Notes: generated from the sequence alone by a model not told the origin. Positions 1 to 11,180 are shown, counted from the first letter of the stretch. The stretch: DNA of 64,000 nucleotides from Molanna angustata (GCA_963576475.1 OY754981.1:29674132-29738131), one strand, 5' to 3'. A program made the numbers and translations.

Positions 1-211
1 ATTTTGTGTTTTCTATTACATCAAAACTTTTATATTTATTATTATTTCACTATAGGCAATACGACCATTCAAGGCAGATTTGTGGCATTTGACGTTATGA
101 GAAGTACTTACATTTAAAAAAGGCAAACAACGATTACAAAACTAATATGTTTTTCTCCATCAATTTTAAATTTTCTCTTTAAATTATCCGGGTGGCAATT
201 GTAAGAAGGTG

Positions 212-385
212 TCAAATATTTACTGGAAAATGAACGTCGTCAATCTTACCACGAAGAGATTGGTCTAAATCGTATCCAAAGAATACGTGGTCCAGATCTC
301 CTAGATCTAAACCACTCTCGCAATGCGGATAATAACAAAACTTTTTGCAGCTAATCTTATCAAAGTTCCATTGGTTAAGCAAATT
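212..385 (-). pseudogene. Jockey-like LINE ORF2 C-terminal remnant
   Basis: The minus-strand translation contains HCESGLDLGDLDHVFFGYDL, which parallels CECGEEVGDLDHILFSC at 50,632-50,682. The C-terminal Cys/His motif of a Jockey-type ORF2 is recognisable but its last Cys is lost. No other part of the element is present. Confidence 0.5.
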
Positions 386-387
386 CA

Positions 388-535
388 TTAAAACAATTAT
401 GGACACTTTCTTGCATGCTGTACCAGTGAGTTTACCCCAGTAACCTTTTAATTGCATTAAATAGTTGTTGAATAAAATTGATAAACTATTTTTAATAAAG
501 TTTTCCTCTGCTGAAAATCGAATCCATGACACCGT
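388..535 (-). mobile_element. SINE C, diverged copy
   Basis: Reading the minus strand, the segment holds GATTCGATTTTCAGCAGAGG and later GGGGTAAACTCACTGG and GCAAGAAAGTGT, matching the B-box region and tail of better copies (20547-20754, 15232-15446). Diverged and partial. Confidence 0.55.
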
Positions 536-670
536 TAAGAATTAATGATTTTACAGAAAAAGTAAGTATAAATTCTTATCTTAAATAAATTTTGATAAGT
601 TTATTAAGTATAAAGTTTAGTAATAAAAAAGTGCGGAGTTAAAATCAAACCTGTATTTATGATATATCTT

Positions 671-800
671 TCATTCATTCATACAATCACGGGATATCCT
701 ACAATGTGGAGTTATCAGCGACAGGTGTTCGGGTGTGCATTATCCTATAAAAGAAAACACGATACGTGCGTGTTTACCCACACACAAGTTTCAAAGTATA
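671..800 (-). mobile_element. SINE D, 5'-truncated copy
   Basis: Read on the minus strand it ends with the family D 3' motif (GATATCCCGTGATTGTATG) and an (ATGA)n tail. Only about 130 bp of the ~330 bp consensus is present. Confidence 0.65.
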
Positions 801-845
801 TCATAAGCTTTAAATATATAAAAAATATTTATCAGATGGCTTCTT

Positions 846-1235
846 CTACTTCGATGGCCCTACAGCCAATATCGATCTTTGACCTCCGTCAAACCTCGCC
901 TCCAAATCCTGTCCGCTGCGGTCTTCCATTTCAGTGTTTGTAGCAGTTTGATTGCGTCCTTCCCAATTTCGTCCTCCCACCGTAGCCTCGGTTGCCCACC
1001 TTTCTTCCTTTCCAGAATCGATTTTGGTACCCATGATGACGGCATTCTCTGGATATTTCCAGTCCACCCCAGTCTTCTCAGTCAAACATGAACAGATAGC
1101 CTGGGATTTTTTTTGCATATATCATATAGCTCTTTATTGTATCGTATTCTACAGGCTTCGCCATCATTCCCAGGGCCCAGAATCCTACGTAGCACTCTTC
1201 TCACGAAGGCATCTGACGTTTCTGCAGGTTTAGCA
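846..1235 (-). pseudogene. LINE-b (RTE-like) ORF2 3' fragment
   Basis: Minus-strand frames give RRVLRRILGP, RYNKELYDICK, then GGQPRLRWEDEIGKDA and RIWRRGLTEVKDRYWL, the usual C-terminus of RTE-type LINE proteins. Frames switch several times, so it is inactive. It belongs to the same family as 20085-20515. Confidence 0.7.
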
Positions 1236-1317
1236 GTACTTACTTACTTTCCGTTTCCGGAACACCATCATATTCGTAGCCCCCAATATTCGGCCACTCG
1301 GATTCCACTAGTGTTTG

Positions 1318-1560
1318 CTATCTATGTACTGTGTCTTGGTGCGTGCATGTCGCTCCTATCATGGGACATGACAGTAGGTGCACGTTGTCCTGTCTGGCGC
1401 CACACTCGCAGATGTCTTCCTCTCTGTATCCCCATTTCTTGAGGTCACTGTAACAGCAGGAGACACCCGTTCTGAGCCTATTGAGCGCTCTACATGTTGG
1501 ATAAGGCAGATTGTGTCCCACTGACACGTCCTCAGCGGGTGGTAGCTGCGTGCTTTCGAC
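1318..1560 (-). pseudogene. LINE ORF2 C-terminal fragment with CECG motif
   Basis: The minus strand encodes ALNRLRTGVSCC, then CECGARQDNVHLLSC, a CxC-H-C end motif seen at the C-terminus of insect LINE proteins. The fragment directly precedes the LINE-b fragment, in the same orientation. Confidence 0.6.
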
Positions 1561-2159
1561 ACTATCACGCCACAGTGACAGCCTTCGGGCCTCGGAGAGG
1601 CCAACTATAGCAGTTATTGTCTATGCTTCACTATTACACTTATCACTTCACTATACCACTATTCTTATTATTATTTTGTACAGATGGCTGATGATCAGAT
1701 GGCTGATGATCAGATGGCTAATCCATTAATATTATGTAGGTACTTGTTAAAATCACGATAAAAAAGTGCACTGAAACAATATATCTACAAACAATACTTA
1801 TTATTTGTACTTACTTCCCATAGATAAACTATTATGCCTGTGTCTGTGCTCAATAAAATAAAATAAATAAATACATAAAATATGAATTGTTTTACTATGC
1901 AAATTCATAAGTGATGAAAGTTTGAAAACCACTGCCCCGTATGCAAAATGAAATGTGAATTTTCCCACGGGAAAGAGTTTCCTGAAAATATTATAGCGAA
2001 TAGTTTGAAAATTGCAAGAGTTTTACGATTTTTATCTAAAGCCCCCGGAGAATGAAGATTGACTATAGGGGACTTTATCAACGTCAAATAAAAAAGGAAT
2101 ATCAGCATCAGTATTATATAAAAAACTGTGAAAAATATTGTAACACCTTCGTCTTTTGC
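1561..2159. other. AT-rich stretch without a gene
   Basis: Contains a threefold near-repeat of CAGATGGCTGATGAT at 1682-1718 and a terminal (AATAA)n run near 1855-1878 that could be a LINE 3' tail. Nothing else recognisable. Confidence 0.4.
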
Positions 2160-2395
2160 TGACAGGAACAGAATAAGAGGTCGGGGGCGCCCAAGAAAAG
2201 GATGGCACGTCCAATGTGAAAGATATTTAGAAAGACGGAAATGTTAGAAATGTGAACAACAGACGAACATGTATGTACGGTGCATGAATGTTGATGAAGG
2301 GATGAGAGTGTGTCAAGATAGGATTTGGTGGCGCTCGGTTCTCTCTGCCTACCCCGTCAGGGAAATGGCGTGATGGTACGTAAGTATATATGTCT
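2160..2395 (+). pseudogene. LINE-c ORF2 3' end
   Basis: Encodes, with frameshifts, GRGRPRKGWH-like sequence and ends SVLSAYPVREMA followed by TGATGGTACGTAAGTA. It is the same 3' terminus as the copies at 14488, 26755, 49640 and 59085. Heavily 5'-truncated. Confidence 0.7.
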
Positions 2396-2736
2396 TATTA
2401 AACACTGATTTCTACAGATTGAAAGATGGTTGACGAATTATTTTCAAACATACTTAATATCTAAGTATAAATGTGTCATACGCCCTAAAAGATATATTTT
2501 AAAAACATAATACGCTATGAAAATTGAGCTAACAGAAACAATCGTAATAACACTCCTTCAAATAAACAGTAATTAATTAAACTAGTTGCATGTAACACAT
2601 GAGATCCAACTGTCGATAGCGATAGTATGTATAGTTGAAGAATAAGTATGTACCAAACTATAAACCCATAAATACAAATTATTGAATATTTCAAGATATT
2701 TTGTTTTCTAAACAACACATGTATGTATATCAAGAT

Positions 2737-3397
2737 TTTATTATTTATTTATTTATTTATTTATGATCATATAAACATATACATTATTTTAATATAAGAT
2801 AGCCGCCTCACTAGAATAAATCTGTTCTGAAGCAGCCACCTGTACATTTGTGAAATTATTACATTACATTAAAAAACAAAAGAATAAGAAAGCTATAAAA
2901 ATAAACATTACGAATACTTACATAATTTTAAATTAAAAAATACAGTTTTAAAAGTGAAATAAATAAAAATAAACACAATATAAACAGACAACAAAAAATA
3001 ATTAGTTAAGAAATTATTGTTGCAACGTTACTTTCATTTTGGGTTCTACCCACATCGAGTAGCCACTTGGTACCACGGGCTTTGAATTGAGTTAACCCTT
3101 TAAGGTCCGATGGCAATTTATTATAAATTCGAGGTGCAGTAAATACAAAAAATCTTTGCCCAAATTTAGTATTCATTTTTGGCACCAAGTAGTTACCCGA
3201 TATTTTACCTCTTGTGTTATTCAAGATGGAGTATTTTTGAGGAGGTTAATTTTTTAGAAATAGAATTAATATTGATCTGGTATAAAGCTGCCTCACATCC
3301 AATACTTTGAATTGCTTAAAAAGTTCTTCAGAACAATACCTAAAAGGCTTTTTGTTGATAACTCTTACCACAAATTTTTGTGATAAGAGTTATCAAC
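2737..3397 (-). pseudogene. CR1-like LINE 3' fragment inserted in family F
   Basis: The minus strand encodes NNTRGKISGNYLVPKMN, FFVFTAPRIYNKLPSDLK and WLLDVGRT, the C-terminus of a CR1/Rex-like LINE ORF2. The 3' end is an (ATTT)n-type tail at 2737-2763. The 5' junction is a foldback at 3354-3397. Intact family F copies are continuous across this point. Confidence 0.7.
3354..3397. repeat. Hairpin at the LINE 5' junction
   Basis: Arms 3354-3374 and 3377-3397 pair with one mismatch and a 2-nt loop (GTTGATAACTCTTA... / ...TAAGAGTTATCAAC). Confidence 0.85.
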
Positions 3398-4262
3398 ATA
3401 GTATGGAGGTCAGTCCTTTTTTCCTACCCGGAATATGAAATATTTAGATATTTTAAGTATCAAACTATTAAGTCTTCTTAGATATTGTGTGTAGGCGACT
3501 GCCATACAAATTGTATGAAGCGATGTCGTCACTAAATTCAATTTTTATAAAATTGTTAAAAAAATTGAGATGTGCCTACTACTATAATGTTTATATTTTT
3601 TATAGAAAATTAAATTATCTAGTTGGGGAGTTTCGGATTTTTTCGATATTTTTAAAAACTTTGGAAATATAGGCAGTCAAACACATAAATTTATCATAAA
3701 AAAATTGTTTTTATTAATAAAAAATGTTTGAGAAACTTTGTATTTTTTTTGAAAAAATCGTATTGAGATTTTGTATTTGTCTATGTTCATATCAATTTTC
3801 AGCGTTCTAGCTTTTATAGTTTCTGAGATATATGGAAAAATAAAGTAAAAATTCAAAAGGTGATAACCACTGATTGAAACAAAAATTCAAAATTCTGAGT
3901 GTAAAAGTTTTGTAGGCCTATTACTGTTTATATATTCTGAAATTTTCGACTTTGTAAATTGAGCGGATCAAAGGTTAATAGGGGGGGGGACAAACACACA
4001 CAGACAGATAGAAACACACACAGACACACGAAATGTTCTACTTCGAATTCCGAGTAAATCCGTATCCGTAGAACATATATGCTGCGAAGCTTCTAAGTTG
4101 GTGTTTTTTGACTTCAACGTTGTAAAAACTGTGAAAAAAATAGACCCTGCATACAATCGTGTTCCTTCAAACACGCGTCTTGGATTTAAACTGCCTCTTC
4201 CTTCAAAAGAATTTCATTCTCTTGAACGAATCGACAGTTGGAAAAGAAAGAAGACAGAACAC

Positions 4263-4535
4263 AAGCATACATACCATCACGGCATTTCCCACAATTTAGG
4301 GTGACCAGCGACATGTGTGCGGGTGCGCATTCTTTTATATGTATAAACAAGCAGGACACACACGTGTATCCCACACACCAGTCTCGTCTCACCTAACGGA
4401 TGGTGAACGGCATTGCTGAACTAAGTTAGATATTATTTTGCCTGTTGTATTTTTTTCGATTACCCGGCTCTTACGAGACACCCGAAAAAGGTTATAGAAA
4501 CGATTGGAAGCACTATCCTAAGCCGGTACCTAAAA
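4263..4535 (-). mobile_element. SINE D, near-complete copy
   Basis: On the minus strand it starts near GTACCGGCTTAGGATAGTGC and ends GGGAAATGCCGTGATGGTATG with a TATG-type tail. One of the longest copies; it follows family F directly. Confidence 0.7.
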
Positions 4536-5555
4536 GCGAAAATAGAGCTAACAGCGTAAAATTATAATAATAAAACTTATTCAAATAAATGATAATAAAA
4601 AAAGAAAGAAATCCAAACACGAGTTTAAAAAGCGAGTCAAAATTAACACAAATAGTTTTATTTTTTTTAAATTTTATCCTTATGTATTAAAATTTTTGAT
4701 TATATGTTTTTTCGTACTTTCTTTATTCATTTTTGTATTTTTTATTTCATTATAGTACCAACCTAGGTGGGACTGATATAAAAAAATCTTCGTCCATACT
4801 TCATATAGTATTTTTTTCTTCTTCTTCTTTTTTTTAATTATTTTAGTAACAGTAATAACATAAAAGTACAAATTATATTGAAATAATGTTAAAAAATTTC
4901 TACCACCTCGGAACAGGTCTGGCCTAGTGAGGTGGTACAAACCAACCCAATTTATTTCTTATATTGCTTAGTTATGTCATTTTTAATAAATCATGTACTT
5001 TTAGGTATTTGTAATAAAAAAATAAAAAATCGGTAATTTTCACCTATAAAGTGGATGCGCGTTGGTATACGCAACCACTTTCTGGTGCTAGATTTACATT
5101 GCGCTCTCTGTCGGACTATAAATAAATAAAATGAATTAAAATCATATGAAGTTGACCTTAAGCTACCTGTTTTATGACTTACATACCTCTGATATTGTAT
5201 GTTTACACCTGATTAATAATACGTTAGGGATGCTCTATAGGCACACAGAGTGCAACCTTTATTAAATATGCTATTTTTCAACAGAGTGCACCATAAAAGT
5301 TATCATGTAACATAGTTGTAGTGGGTAAGTAGGTACAAAGTTAGGTGCAGTTTGCATATTTGATGGGAACATAAGAGTGGTGGAGAGAATTATGTTCAAC
5401 GAAGCTATTGCACGGTCATAACCTTATCCCCAGAGAATATATACATACCTTATTACCAAACTAGGAACGTTGGTAAATTGAAATTGTTCGCCCTAAACTC
5501 ATCGCCAACATTCTTATGAAAAATACAAATCAATGTTGCTCTAGGTAAAATGCAC
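4536..5555. other. AT-rich stretch without a gene
   Basis: Holds a TTC-rich run at 4811-4834. No coding, RNA or repeat family recognised. Open frames here are short and A/T homopolymer-driven. Confidence 0.4.
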
Positions 5556-6022
5556 GACAAATACCATCATGGCATATCCCACAATGTGGAGTAACAACCG
5601 ACAGGTGAGCGGGTATGTGTTACCTTATGAAAGGATGCAATACACATGCGTGTATTCCCACACACTAGTCTCGTCTCACCTAAAAAAACAAAATTCAGAA
5701 TGGGCGGTGTACGTTGTGAGATATTATTTTGCCTGTTGTAGTTTCAATTCAGATGGGTCGGTGGCAGAGAGGTTAGCGCGCTGGGCTAGTAATCCAGTGG
5801 TCGCGAGTTCGAATCCTGCCTCGACCGATTTCGTTCACCTAAGCACATGCATTTATTTGCTTATTTTAGGGAACGGAGAAAGATGTATATGTACTTGTTT
5901 AACAAGGACATATTAATTTTTTATAAAAAAAAAGAAAAAAAAATTACCCGGCTCTTACCGGTCACCCGAAAACAATGATAATAGAAAAGAGTGGAAGCAC
6001 TATTCTAAGCCGGTGCTTCACA
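5556..6022 (-). mobile_element. SINE D copy split by SINE A
   Basis: The outer parts (5556-5750 and 5944-6022) join to a normal D copy: ...TTGCCTGTTGTAGTTTCAATT then ACCCGGCTCTTACCGG... to AAGCCGGTGC. A complete SINE A sits between them, so D is older than this A insertion. Confidence 0.75.
5755..5943 (+). mobile_element. SINE A (tRNA-headed), copy 1
   Basis: The head folds as a tRNA: A-box region GGCAGAGAGGTTAGCGCGC and B-box GAGTTCGAATCC. The anticodon loop CTAGTAA would give AGT (Thr-like). A non-tRNA body (GGAACGGAGAAAGATGTATA) and an A-rich tail follow. It is not a functional tRNA because the same body follows the head in the copy at 13292. Confidence 0.8.
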
Positions 6023-6044
6023 AAAAACGACACGTAAACGAAAA

Positions 6045-6240
6045 TAAACAGAATTTTCAAAATTAGTTTTTTTAGGGAACTCAATGAAAAGGCACAATTC
6101 GTGAACTTTGTGCAAGTGCTTAAAGTGATCGTGTAAACCAGGCGATGACAGGTCGTGATTCCTGTAGGTACCTGATTTCTTGGTTCTCCTACAAATATAT
6201 ATTCCCGCTTCATCTCTATTGAGGAATTAAATTTGTCATT
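6045..6240 (-). repeat. Family E fragment
   Basis: On the minus strand: CTCAATAGAGATGAAGCGGG, then GAGAACCAAGAAATCAGGTA, CACGACCTGTCATCGCCTGG and CACTTGCACAAAGTTCACG, matching the 5' half of family E. Confidence 0.65.
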
Positions 6241-6698
6241 GACAGCAGGTAAAAACCAAATGTTTACGTGTATCTGTAATAACACGTAATTGATAATATA
6301 ATTTGTATATGCGATCATAAAAACATTCGATTTAAAATAAGTAGCTTAAATATTCCACCCTATTATACATAATTGGGCTTGTATTTATACTTATATGTAC
6401 AAATATTTAATAATCATTCTACAACATTTATATATAAAAATTATACATATAATTCTACATAATATATATAAATTATGATTCTACATAATATATTTAATTT
6501 ACTAGAACATTATAAGACACCGTCTTGGTAATAATGTAAATTAAATGTGTAGAATCAATCAACAAATTATTCTTCGTCTTGAGTTTTTGCCATATTACGA
6601 CCTGTTTGTGAAGATAGTCTATCCTGGGAGGAAGAGAACCAGCTGTCCTTACATCTTATTATGGTTTTCCCGATTGTTGTGGCAACATAAAATACCAC
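6241..6698. other. AT-rich stretch without a gene
   Basis: TATA-rich low-complexity sequence at 6380-6500. No gene or named repeat recognised. Confidence 0.4.
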
Positions 6699-6706
6699 GT
6701 ATTGCG

Positions 6707-6883
6707 CAAGGGCGGATCCAGGGGGGGGTCATGGGGGTCATGACCCCCCCTTGGCTTACATTTATTCATAAAATACCTACTTTTTACTTGTATCTATTAT
6801 TATCAAAATTAAATTATAACTTCTTTTGACTTGACCACGACTTTATGACCCCCCCCCTGGCGCCAAAGCTGGATCCGCCCTTG
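6707..6883. mobile_element. hAT-like MITE (177 bp)
   Basis: Terminal inverted repeats CAAGGGCGGATCCAG... and ...CTGGATCCGCCCTTG, C/G homopolymer runs inside, and an 8-bp flanking repeat (GTATTGCG at 6699-6706, ATATTGCG at 6884-6891; 7 of 8 match). These are the hallmarks of a non-autonomous hAT-type element. No transposase. Confidence 0.75.
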
Positions 6884-7638
6884 ATATTGCGTCGCCCAAA
6901 CTCTACCCCGGAACCACCTTTCCGGCCCCCAGGGCGGCGTTTTCGATCAAACGCTGTTTAGAGTACGTAATCGCGCTGGCTTTTATTCAGGACCTTTGAC
7001 ATCTTGATATATCCAAAAATTAAATATAATATTAAATTAGTATGTAACTCGTTTTATATAAAATTTAATTTCTTAAACAATAAACCACATCAGAGTAAGT
7101 ACCGTCTTTTATTTTTGAAATTAGCCATCACATTTACATTCAATTGAGACATCTTTTCTGTATTATTTGCAGGTAATTATTTCTCAAATAATTTTAAATT
7201 TTTACAACACGCAAAATCATATCTATTTTTATTTTATTTTATTTTATTTCAATGTAAACAAAACAGTCATAACAGTAGAATTTGATTACATATACAAAAC
7301 AATTCAAGGACCAAAAACTGTTTACAGCTTATTACTAAATACCGAAGTGCACTTTAACAATTATAAACAAACACTATCATATATATGTATACATTCTTAA
7401 ATCTAAATAAAAAAGTAAAAAAAAAGAACACAAAGTTGTCATTGCTTGGTGGGACTTTGAGGAAAATAGGGAAAGGAGGTGATAATGGGAGAGGAAAAAA
7501 TGCACACAATTCGTACGTCAGTCCACCCTCCCAGCGAGTGAAACCCTCAACACTCTCTTGAACTTGTTAAATGAGGTAAGATTCGTATCGATGTTGTTAA
7601 AAAAGGTGTTCAAGTTTCCACATGCCCTTTGGAGAAAG

Positions 7639-7678
7639 GAACTTTGAGCATAATAATTATTAATTATGCTCAAAGTTC
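7639..7678. repeat. Perfect hairpin 1 inside a LINE
   Basis: Arms 7639-7654 and 7663-7678 are exact inverse complements (16 bp) with an 8-nt loop. Confidence 0.95.
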
Positions 7679-7685
7679 TATGGTT

Positions 7686-7748
7686 CACTTTTAGAATACC
7701 CAGGTGCACCACGAATTATTCGTGGTGCACCTGGGTATTCTAAAAGTG
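7686..7748. repeat. Perfect hairpin 2 inside a LINE
   Basis: Arms 7686-7716 and 7718-7748 are exact inverse complements (31 bp) with a 1-nt loop. Confidence 0.97.
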
Positions 7749-7990
7749 AGAGATGTCCTAGAACTTCGGAGAGGACAATTAAAACCTATCCCATTCAAAA
7801 GATCAGGAGAATCTACCATATTATTTAGTAATTTATATAAAAAAGTTAAATCAATAATTGTGCGACGATTTTCCAAGGACAACAAGCCGTGATATTTAAT
7901 TGACTGTTGAGTGGAAGTAAAAGAGACTTTGTCTCTGAAGTTGATATGTTTGAGAAACTTATCTATCCAGAACAAATCAAACTGTAATTT

Positions 7991-8640
7991 TAAATATTTT
8001 TCGTTGATAAAATCGGTTGGCGATGTATTTTGATCGCTAAATTTCCACGAATGAATGTCTCTATATTCAGATTATATATCCCTCGTGTAATGACTATAAT
8101 ATTTATAGCACATAATTAACATCTTTCATCAGTATTTACAATTCCCGCCAATTTTGTATCCTTTACGACATCATTTATACTGTGGAACTCCATTAAATTT
8201 GCATTTATCAGTAAATTACTTTTTGGGACATTTTTTTTGTTTTTTTTTTTTAAAATGAATACGCTTGGTTTCGCATCCGTACGCATTTCGTAATAAAACG
8301 ATATTGAAGAAATGACGCCATTATTCAAAAGCAGTACTTTTTATTAGTCAATTTATCAATATCGAAATACTTTTTTATAAAACATCGAGCAGTTTTATAT
8401 GTTGGTTAAATTTCCGTTCCCGATATAGCGACATTAATATTATGTGACGTAAAATCTAACATGCATGGCCGCCGGGTCAGTGTTGCTAGCAATAGATCTA
8501 ATCAAAAATAATTCAACATTGCCCCCTGGCTAAATACTAACAAGTTTCTATAATAAGGCTGGATAAACGGATATATGTCATTTTTTTGTGGAATGTAATG
8601 TACGGCTTACGTACTTAACGTGTCCGGTCATACCTACATA
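7991..8640. other. Stretch without a gene
   Basis: Unique-looking AT-rich DNA; nothing recognised apart from a T run near 8231-8251. Confidence 0.35.
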
Positions 8641-8870
8641 TTTCCGCTCCATTACGTTGCAGCAGTAATTGCCACGTTATTTTCCACAACCAAGTCTTCC
8701 TCGTTACATCTTTGTACCATGTTTTGGCAGACAAGAAGATGCTTATCATCTTGGACCTCCCCGTAATCGCAAGATACATTTTCTTCTCGTCCTTTACCCC
8801 ACCTGTTCAAGTTATTTTTACACCTTATGACATGGAGTCTATTTAGTGTCTTCCAGTTAATGTCCAATAC
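8641..8870 (-). pseudogene. LINE ORF2 C-terminal fragment
   Basis: The minus strand encodes NWKTLNRLHVIRCKNNLNRW and CDYGEVQDDKHLLVC, the same domain as at 1318-1560 (ALNRLRTG... CECG... HLLSC). The rest of the element is absent. Confidence 0.55.
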
Positions 8871-8890
8871 AAAAAATAAGGTTTACGAAT

Positions 8891-9172
8891 TAATTCATTC
8901 GTTTAAAACATCTCAGCATATCCCATAATGTGAGGTAACCAGCGAAATGTATGCGTGTGAACATCACCTGATAAAAGTAAGTACGACATTTGCGTGTATC
9001 CACATACAGCGGTCCCAGTTCCATCTCACCTAAAAAAGAAACATTCCGGGAGAGATGGGTGGTGAACCTCAATGCTGGACTATAAGATAAAGATGTTTTG
9101 TCTGTTTGATTTTCAATTACCCGGTTCTTACTGGAATATTAGTGAAAGCACTATTCTAAGCCGTAACCTTAA
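8891..9172 (-). mobile_element. SINE D copy
   Basis: Minus strand, from TTACGGCTTAGAATAGTGC to CATTATGGGATATGCTGAG. The tail region includes GAATGAATTAATTC. Confidence 0.65.
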
Positions 9173-10035
9173 AGCAATGCTACGTTTCATTGGCATATTA
9201 AAGCGATACAACATTTATATTGTGTAAAGCGGACAAAGTGACAGATATCTCATATTGAAAAATACTAATACTGATATATTCAACAACACATATACGCAAT
9301 ATCGCAGGAGTATATCGGCAATGACGCAGTGACGCATAGAATACCTCACTCCTTTATTCCTTCCCCCAATTCTTACATATCCCATTATCATTTGTATGTT
9401 TTCAATTTTGAATTGCTTAATTTGTATGTATTTCTGTGTTTTTTTTTTGTATATTTTACATATTTTATTTCAATTTCTTGTATCTTAAATTTCAAACTGA
9501 CTACATGTATTTTAGTAATATTATTTTTATGTGTGATGATGAGGGAACTATTTTGGCAAATATTCAACATTCATTGCTGTCTTTTGTAATTTGAAAATTG
9601 CTGAATAAATAATTCCCCTTAAATGAAATAAATAAATTAAATTTTTGTTTTTAGAAAGACAATTGTTACCAAATTAACGCCACTAAATTGTTTATGGCGA
9701 CTCAAATAACTGAATCCTCAAAATAAATATTTCTTTAATTAATCAAATGAATCAGAAACTGAGGTAAGAAAGATGGCCTCGATATTTCATAACGATTTAT
9801 CTCTATTATTCATGAAACATAAAAATAAAACCTAAAAAAAAACGTATTATTCTTCGGCGCGTAAATTATACATAATTTCGGTAAAAACGACAGAAAATTT
9901 TCACCGTAATAATTATTTGATTTTAGTTAAAAACATTATGTTCTTCATTGATAATAAAAAAATCGGTAATATCATAAAGAAAGGAATATTCTTTGGTCTG
10001 TGGATAATGTTCATTATGCGTTTCTAAGAAATTAA
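9173..10035. other. AT-rich stretch without a gene
   Basis: 9330-9650 is T-rich and ends in (AATA)n, resembling a LINE 3' UTR. 9650-9910 is unique-looking. No reliable ORF. Confidence 0.4.
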
Positions 10036-10345
10036 AACAATATCGACTAACGGTCTCGGATTCAATCCCTGGGGTGTGGCAAGTCTGTTCAACAGACGGA
10101 ATCAAAATCATCCATGTATACCCATATCATGGATATAATTATCTTATGGAGTTCTATAATATCTTAATTTTATAGAATTCCATAAGATAATATTATATCC
10201 GTGATATGGGTAAACATGGGTGGTTTTGATTCCGCCGTTTGACTAGACTTACCCCCCTGGTTTTTAATTTTTATTTCAGTCTGGATTTGTGAGATGATAA
10301 ATATTATGCGTCTCCAGAATTGGACAATTTCTAATTGAGTTTTGG
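10036..10345 (+). mobile_element. SINE B copy split by a family G MITE
   Basis: The left part carries the tRNA-like B-box region (GGTCTCGGATTCAATCCCTGG). The right part (10254-10345) is the B body (TTTCAGTCTGGATTTGTGAG, GTCTCCAGAATTGGACAA). The MITE at 10071-10253 lies between them. Confidence 0.65.
10071..10253. mobile_element. Family G hairpin MITE, copy 1
   Basis: Long imperfect inverted repeat with ACCCATATCATGGATATAAT on one arm and ATTATATCCGTGATATGGGT on the other, and termini GGCAAGTCTG / TAGACTTACCCCC. It is related to the cluster at 56277-56757. Confidence 0.75.
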
Positions 10346-11180
10346 TTTATATTTTTATCTGTTTGTATTTTTTAAGTATTGTTACACATATGTAAATAGC
10401 TGAAGCCGTATATTATGTAAATAAATACACTAATTAATTAATCTCATTTCTAAAATATTTTGGTTCAGAAAGATGAAACCACGAAATTTATATCGATTCA
10501 AAGGGAATAGACTAAAGACAAAGATGTGTTATTTTAAATTACAGTTAGGTCCATTTGAATTCATTACTGAAAAGGCAGTTAAAACAATTGAAGTTGAATA
10601 AGTAATTAAACAAATTTATGAATTAATCGAAAATAAACTTAACTTATATAATTAAGAGAGCATTATGACGTTTTTATTCTATCCATGACAATATAAACAA
10701 TTTTAATTGTGACAATTCCCGCACACTAGCGCATCACAATTCTGCATTGAACAGAATTCAGAGGTTAAGTAATGAATGTGCTAACGATATGGATCTGTTT
10801 ATGGGCAATACAAATTAATAACCACAGGAATACCCTACATGTTAAATTCCACTGATCTTGTTTAATTTTATTTTTCGTTATTCATTAAATACCTACTTTA
10901 CCTATTGTGTTTATTTGTTCATTTATACCTACTTTCATTTGTTATTCTGTTTATAATTTTGGTTAATTTTCTTAGAATGTTTTTTTTGTATTGTATTTTT
11001 ATATGTATTTTTTTAAGTTTTTCTTTGTATTTCTTCTTGCTTTATTTTCATTGTTTATTAATTGGATATGTTGGTTTTTTTATTGTATTTTCACACATTA
11101 TGTACTATATTTTATATCTTATGAATTCTTCATGTAAATGGCAAACGCCGTTAGTAAAATGAATAAATAAATAAATATTT
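10346..11180 (+). other. AT-rich stretch ending in a probable LINE 3' UTR
   Basis: 10860-11180 is T-rich and ends AACGCCGTTAGTAAAATG followed by (AATA)n, typical of Jockey/CR1-type LINE 3' ends. The hydrophobic open frame at 10905-11162 is a by-product of T-richness. 10346-10860 shows nothing recognisable. Confidence 0.4.

Larger units (their letters stand above)
2582..4241 (+). mobile_element. Family F element (~1 kb), interrupted by a LINE
   Basis: Begins CTAGTTGCATGTAACACATG, then ATCCAACTGTCGAT; ends ATCGACAGTTGGA, so a 13-bp inverted repeat lies near both ends. The same unit occurs at 16721-17710 and 47870-48850. It contains a CA-rich tract near 3995-4030. A CR1-like LINE fragment (about 2737-3397) splits it. 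No long ORF; autonomous partner unknown. Confidence 0.75.
7225..7990 (-). pseudogene. CR1-like LINE 3' fragment with internal foldbacks
   Basis: The minus strand encodes SLENRRTIIDLTFLYKLLNN and RIPRCTTN, then YYAQSSFLQRACGNLN and FNKFKRVLR, aligning with the ORF at 29704-30579 (SLEDRRIVIDLVYLYKILNN, CRTNYILNTFVNRAC). The coding region is interrupted by two hairpins at 7639-7748. The 3' end is an (AAAAT)n tail at about 7226-7250. Confidence 0.7.

Noticed and set aside
10905..11162. Hydrophobic 85-codon frame resembling a membrane protein
   Set aside because: T-rich sequence reads as Phe/Leu/Ile by default; it ends in a LINE-type AATA tail.
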